A DNA stretch of 64,000 nt from Thelonectria olida. Taxonomy: Eukaryota > Ascomycota > Sordariomycetes > Hypocreales > Nectriaceae. This document shows positions 61,386-64,000 of the stretch, in pieces (position 1 is the first letter of the stretch; the number at the start of each line of letters is the position of its first letter). Both the position numbers and the translations under genes were made by a program. The notes under the pieces are model-generated. The model was not told where the DNA came from. It was given only the letters and a program-made list of their open reading frames with translations, and did no database searches. The stretch is from the NCBI GenBank assembly GCA_020736575.1, contig JAGPYM010000011.1:62001-126000 (forward strand), given 5' to 3'.

Positions 61386-62456
61386 GATGTAAGTAGGGCG
61401 AACTCGTTGTTGGCGAGGTGAAACATGGTTTGAGTGAGGAGATACGTGTAGATATGTATCCTGTCGGGTTGTATGCCAGAACAAAGAGTCGCCGTTTGCG
61501 GACTGGCAGGCAAACCACCATTCCACCACGCGCTCTGCTTCCGGGTGTCTTATCATATGCTTCTTGATCCATCACTCGTGGGCCGAGTTCGGTTTCTTTT
61601 TGGCTGTCAAGGTTTGCGTAGCATTCCAGAGCAGAGGTCTACACACTTCCAGTCCTCAATGGCCATTCCTCTACTGGCCCTGGCGTTTCCAGCCCTACCC
61701 GGGATCTGGGTTGGATATTGAGAGTACAGTTGAGTCTCTCTATTCTCAAACTTATACCAAGAATATATATTAAAGCCTTTAAATACTGGCATGGAAGACT
61801 CAGGCACTGATTAATACTCGTTTGATAGTCTTTTGACCATCCTGCTCGGGACTCAGAACAAGCAGATTCTGACTAACTCCTTATGTAATAATCCGCACAA
61901 GCCAAAAGGTGTAAACTAAGCAGTGTTTATACATATCAATTCAAGCGTGCAGACCTTTGTCGCTCTTGGCAGGCAAAGGAAAACGCCCCCAGCAAGCGAA
62001 GCAATGCAAGCTCGATATCGTCACTCCACCATTATCCAAAAAATTATCTAGCTCGCAAGCTATGACCGTGAACAAGGGACCGTAATTGCAAGGCAGCTCA
62101 ACTGTCAGTAGATATGCCGATCTGTTCAGTTCCAGGGCGTCTCTAGATCTTTCCGAGATAAAATGATCATAGCCCCGGCTTCTATGACCTCATCGAGGTG
62201 TATTGAAATACTAGATATTAAATGCAGTCGTCACAGACATGCATCGAATGTTTTTGGCTATGCTGAATGATTAATGAATTCAATCATATATGAGTAGATG
62301 AACAAAGGATGACGTCGAAGCGATGCTTTCCAATGCGTATATAAACATGAGAAATTGGACGAGCATTTCGCGACTTCAATGCTTCAATGTGCACATTTCC
62401 GATATAGTAACAACTCAGCTGAGTAATTCATTGTTTTCATTGTCTCCATTTTCAAC
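61386..62456. other. Intergenic A/T-rich region, no gene seen
   Basis: About 1.1 kb between two divergently placed starts (hydrolase, SDR). It is A/T-rich around 61740-62350. No open frame of weight, tRNA or repeat was recognised. A TGAGTAATTCA-like sequence lies shortly before the SDR start. Confidence 0.4.
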
Positions 62457-63503
62457 ATGCAGTCAGTTCTTCACAACATCGTCGGGCCGACCGAAGTCCA
62501 ACCTGATAATCTCGTCGGCCGAACTGGCGTCGTCCTCGGAGGTGCTTCCGGCATCGGATACGAGGTCAGTCGAGCCTTGGCCCACGCCGGATGCAAAGTC
62601 ATCATGGTGAGCCGCAAAGAGGAGCACGGCAAGGAAGCCCTTTCCAAGATTAAACAAGAAACGCCGGATGCGGACATCGAATGGAAAGAGTGCGACACTA
62701 GTGACCTTAAGCAGGCCAAGGCCGTCTTCTCCGACCTTCGAGAGTCACTCGAGCGTCTCAACTTCTTGGTGCTCTGCGCAGGCATAAATGCGACTCCTTA
62801 TGAAACCGATGCCGACGGAATTGAGAGAATCTTTAGTGTCAACTACCTGGGCCAATATTATGCAACCAATTTACTATGGCCGTTGATCCGGAAGACGAGC
62901 CTGAGTCCAGGCGTGCTTGCGCCTAGAGTCGTCATCGTGACGAGCGAGCTCCATCGCGCTGCGCCTTCTGATGCCAAGTTTGAAAGCCTGGAAGAGATCA
63001 ATGACCCGGAGCTCGATCCAGCCCAGCGTTACGGCAGGTCGAAGCTCGCACAGATTCTGTTCATCAAATATGGCCTACTGGAGCGCGTCATCAAACCATC
63101 GAGTGACTCGGTTTATGCTCTATCAGTCCACCCTGGCACGGTATGATTCCATTCTTCCCACCATTTCAAGATGTCGGCTGATATTGTTTCAAAGGTCAAC
63201 ACTGGCATCCAACAGCAGTGGAAAGAGGCTTATCCAGGCATCACCGGCAAACTGATCTCGTGGGCTGTGCAATCGGTAGGACGAGATCCCGAGCAAGGCT
63301 CGTACGGCACTTTATGGGCCTTGACCTCGTCAGACGTTTCTGAGAAGCAGCAAAATGGGTATTATTACACTGATCCCGGCAAAGCCGTCAAGGAGAGTGC
63401 GCAGGCATCTGATGCGAAGTTGGGCGAAGCGTTGTGGAAGCTGTCCGAGAAGCTTGTCAGGGACAAAGTTGGCGAGGAGGCCCTGGTAGAGTGGAAGAAT
63501 TGA
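62457..63503 (+). CDS. Short-chain dehydrogenase/reductase, retinol-dehydrogenase-like
   Basis: Two exons, 62457-63140 and 63195-63503, give 330 residues; the 54-bp intron starts GTATGA and the join makes HPGTVNTGIQQQW. The Rossmann motif is GVVLGGASGIGYEVSRALAHAG, NAG is replaced by CAG in LVLCAGINATP, and the catalytic YxxxK is in RYGRSKLAQILF. MVSRKEEHG after the second strand suggests NADP(H). The longer C terminus (GSYGTLWALTSSDV, NGYYYTDPGKAV) resembles fungal retinol dehydrogenase/WW-oxidoreductase-like SDRs. In GGASGIG a Gly replaces the usual Thr of TGxxxGxG. The substrate is unknown. A second AG at the intron end makes the exon 2 start uncertain by about 20 bp. Confidence 0.83.
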
Positions 63504-64000
63504 GAGTTTTTGCAGATTATCTATTCCCACGAGTGTATAACTATTGTTAGGTTTTCAATTCGTTGAAATGAATGCATTACGGAGGCATCATTTCCAACGC
63601 TTTTCATATTTCCATTATTCACCTATGTAGCAGAGACACTGAGGAAGAAACTCTGTGCCTCCATATTTCCCATTCGAACAATAATGGTGGGTGCGAACGG
63701 CTGTCATAATCTCCATAGGTTCTCTCTCATTTTACGAATTCTATGATTCCTTTAGCTCTATAGCGTGATGAACAAGTTGGGACACGGATGGTCATTGATT
63801 GACATTACCGCCCGAGTCACCAGTCTGCTCACCACCAACACAAAGAGGCAGCCAGTAACTGAATAACTAATTTGAAGGACCATTGACTTGCTTCAAAAGA
63901 CTTGGCTGATTGGCTGGTTGGCGCCGAGAACGAACACCCATTGATGGTGGCGGGCAGAGATATATAGCACAACAAGTCTCTTTCGCACCAGACCAACGTC
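63504..64000. other. 3' UTR and unassigned right edge
   Basis: It contains the SDR 3' UTR and, near 63960, GATATATAGCAC, a TATA-like sequence that may belong to a plus-strand gene beyond the window. No gene is visible. Confidence 0.4.

Overview
The window is nuclear DNA of a filamentous ascomycete, most likely a hypocrealean Sordariomycete (Fusarium-like). Genes lie on both strands. They are interrupted by short GT..AG introns of about 41-118 bp, often with CTRAC-type branch points, and they encode eukaryotic core proteins. There are no operons, ribosome binding sites or CRISPR arrays. A Hop-like Mutator element, first known from Fusarium, fits this placement, but the species cannot be named from sequence alone.

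Left half (about 0.6-31 kb) is conserved housekeeping DNA. In order it holds a PRPP synthetase with a long insertion, an XPG/Asteroid-type nuclease-fold protein, a Cid1-type nucleotidyltransferase with a split catalytic domain, TFIIF alpha (Tfg1), the splicing factor Bud13/Cwc26, TRAPP subunit Trs85, an ESCRT-III Chm7/CHMP7 protein, Rad18, DNA polymerase delta subunit Pol32, a PLP aminotransferase, a GH125 mannosidase, the MYST acetyltransferase Esa1, the exonuclease Rex4 and RNase H2 subunit C. Rad18 and Pol32, both post-replication repair factors, are head to head across a 478-bp promoter with an ACGCGT (MCB) site. RNase H2C has two ACGCGT sites just upstream of its start.

Middle (31-42.5 kb) looks like a catabolic or specialised-metabolism cluster. 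It has a 3-isopropylmalate dehydrogenase paralogue, a short-chain dehydrogenase, a regulator carrying two C2H2 fingers plus a Zn2Cys6 cluster, a PF04199-type cyclase/hydrolase, an MFS sugar-porter-family transporter and a succinate-semialdehyde-type aldehyde dehydrogenase. Divergent promoters within it contain repeated CGG-bearing motifs and an 18-bp palindrome. The substrate is unknown. ERG24 (sterol C-14 reductase) closes this part.

Right part (44-64 kb) is sparser. It contains a 119-bp duplicated sequence with RIP/deamination-like differences, two small lineage-type proteins, a CCCH zinc-finger protein, an apparently intact 3.3-kb Hop-like MULE with 9-bp target duplications and palindrome-bearing terminal repeats, a 1285-residue BTB protein built largely of EPVKE repeats, an alpha/beta hydrolase and a retinol-dehydrogenase-like SDR. 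Coding coordinates below are spans from start codon to stop codon; exon boundaries were worked out by hand from splice motifs and reading-frame continuity.
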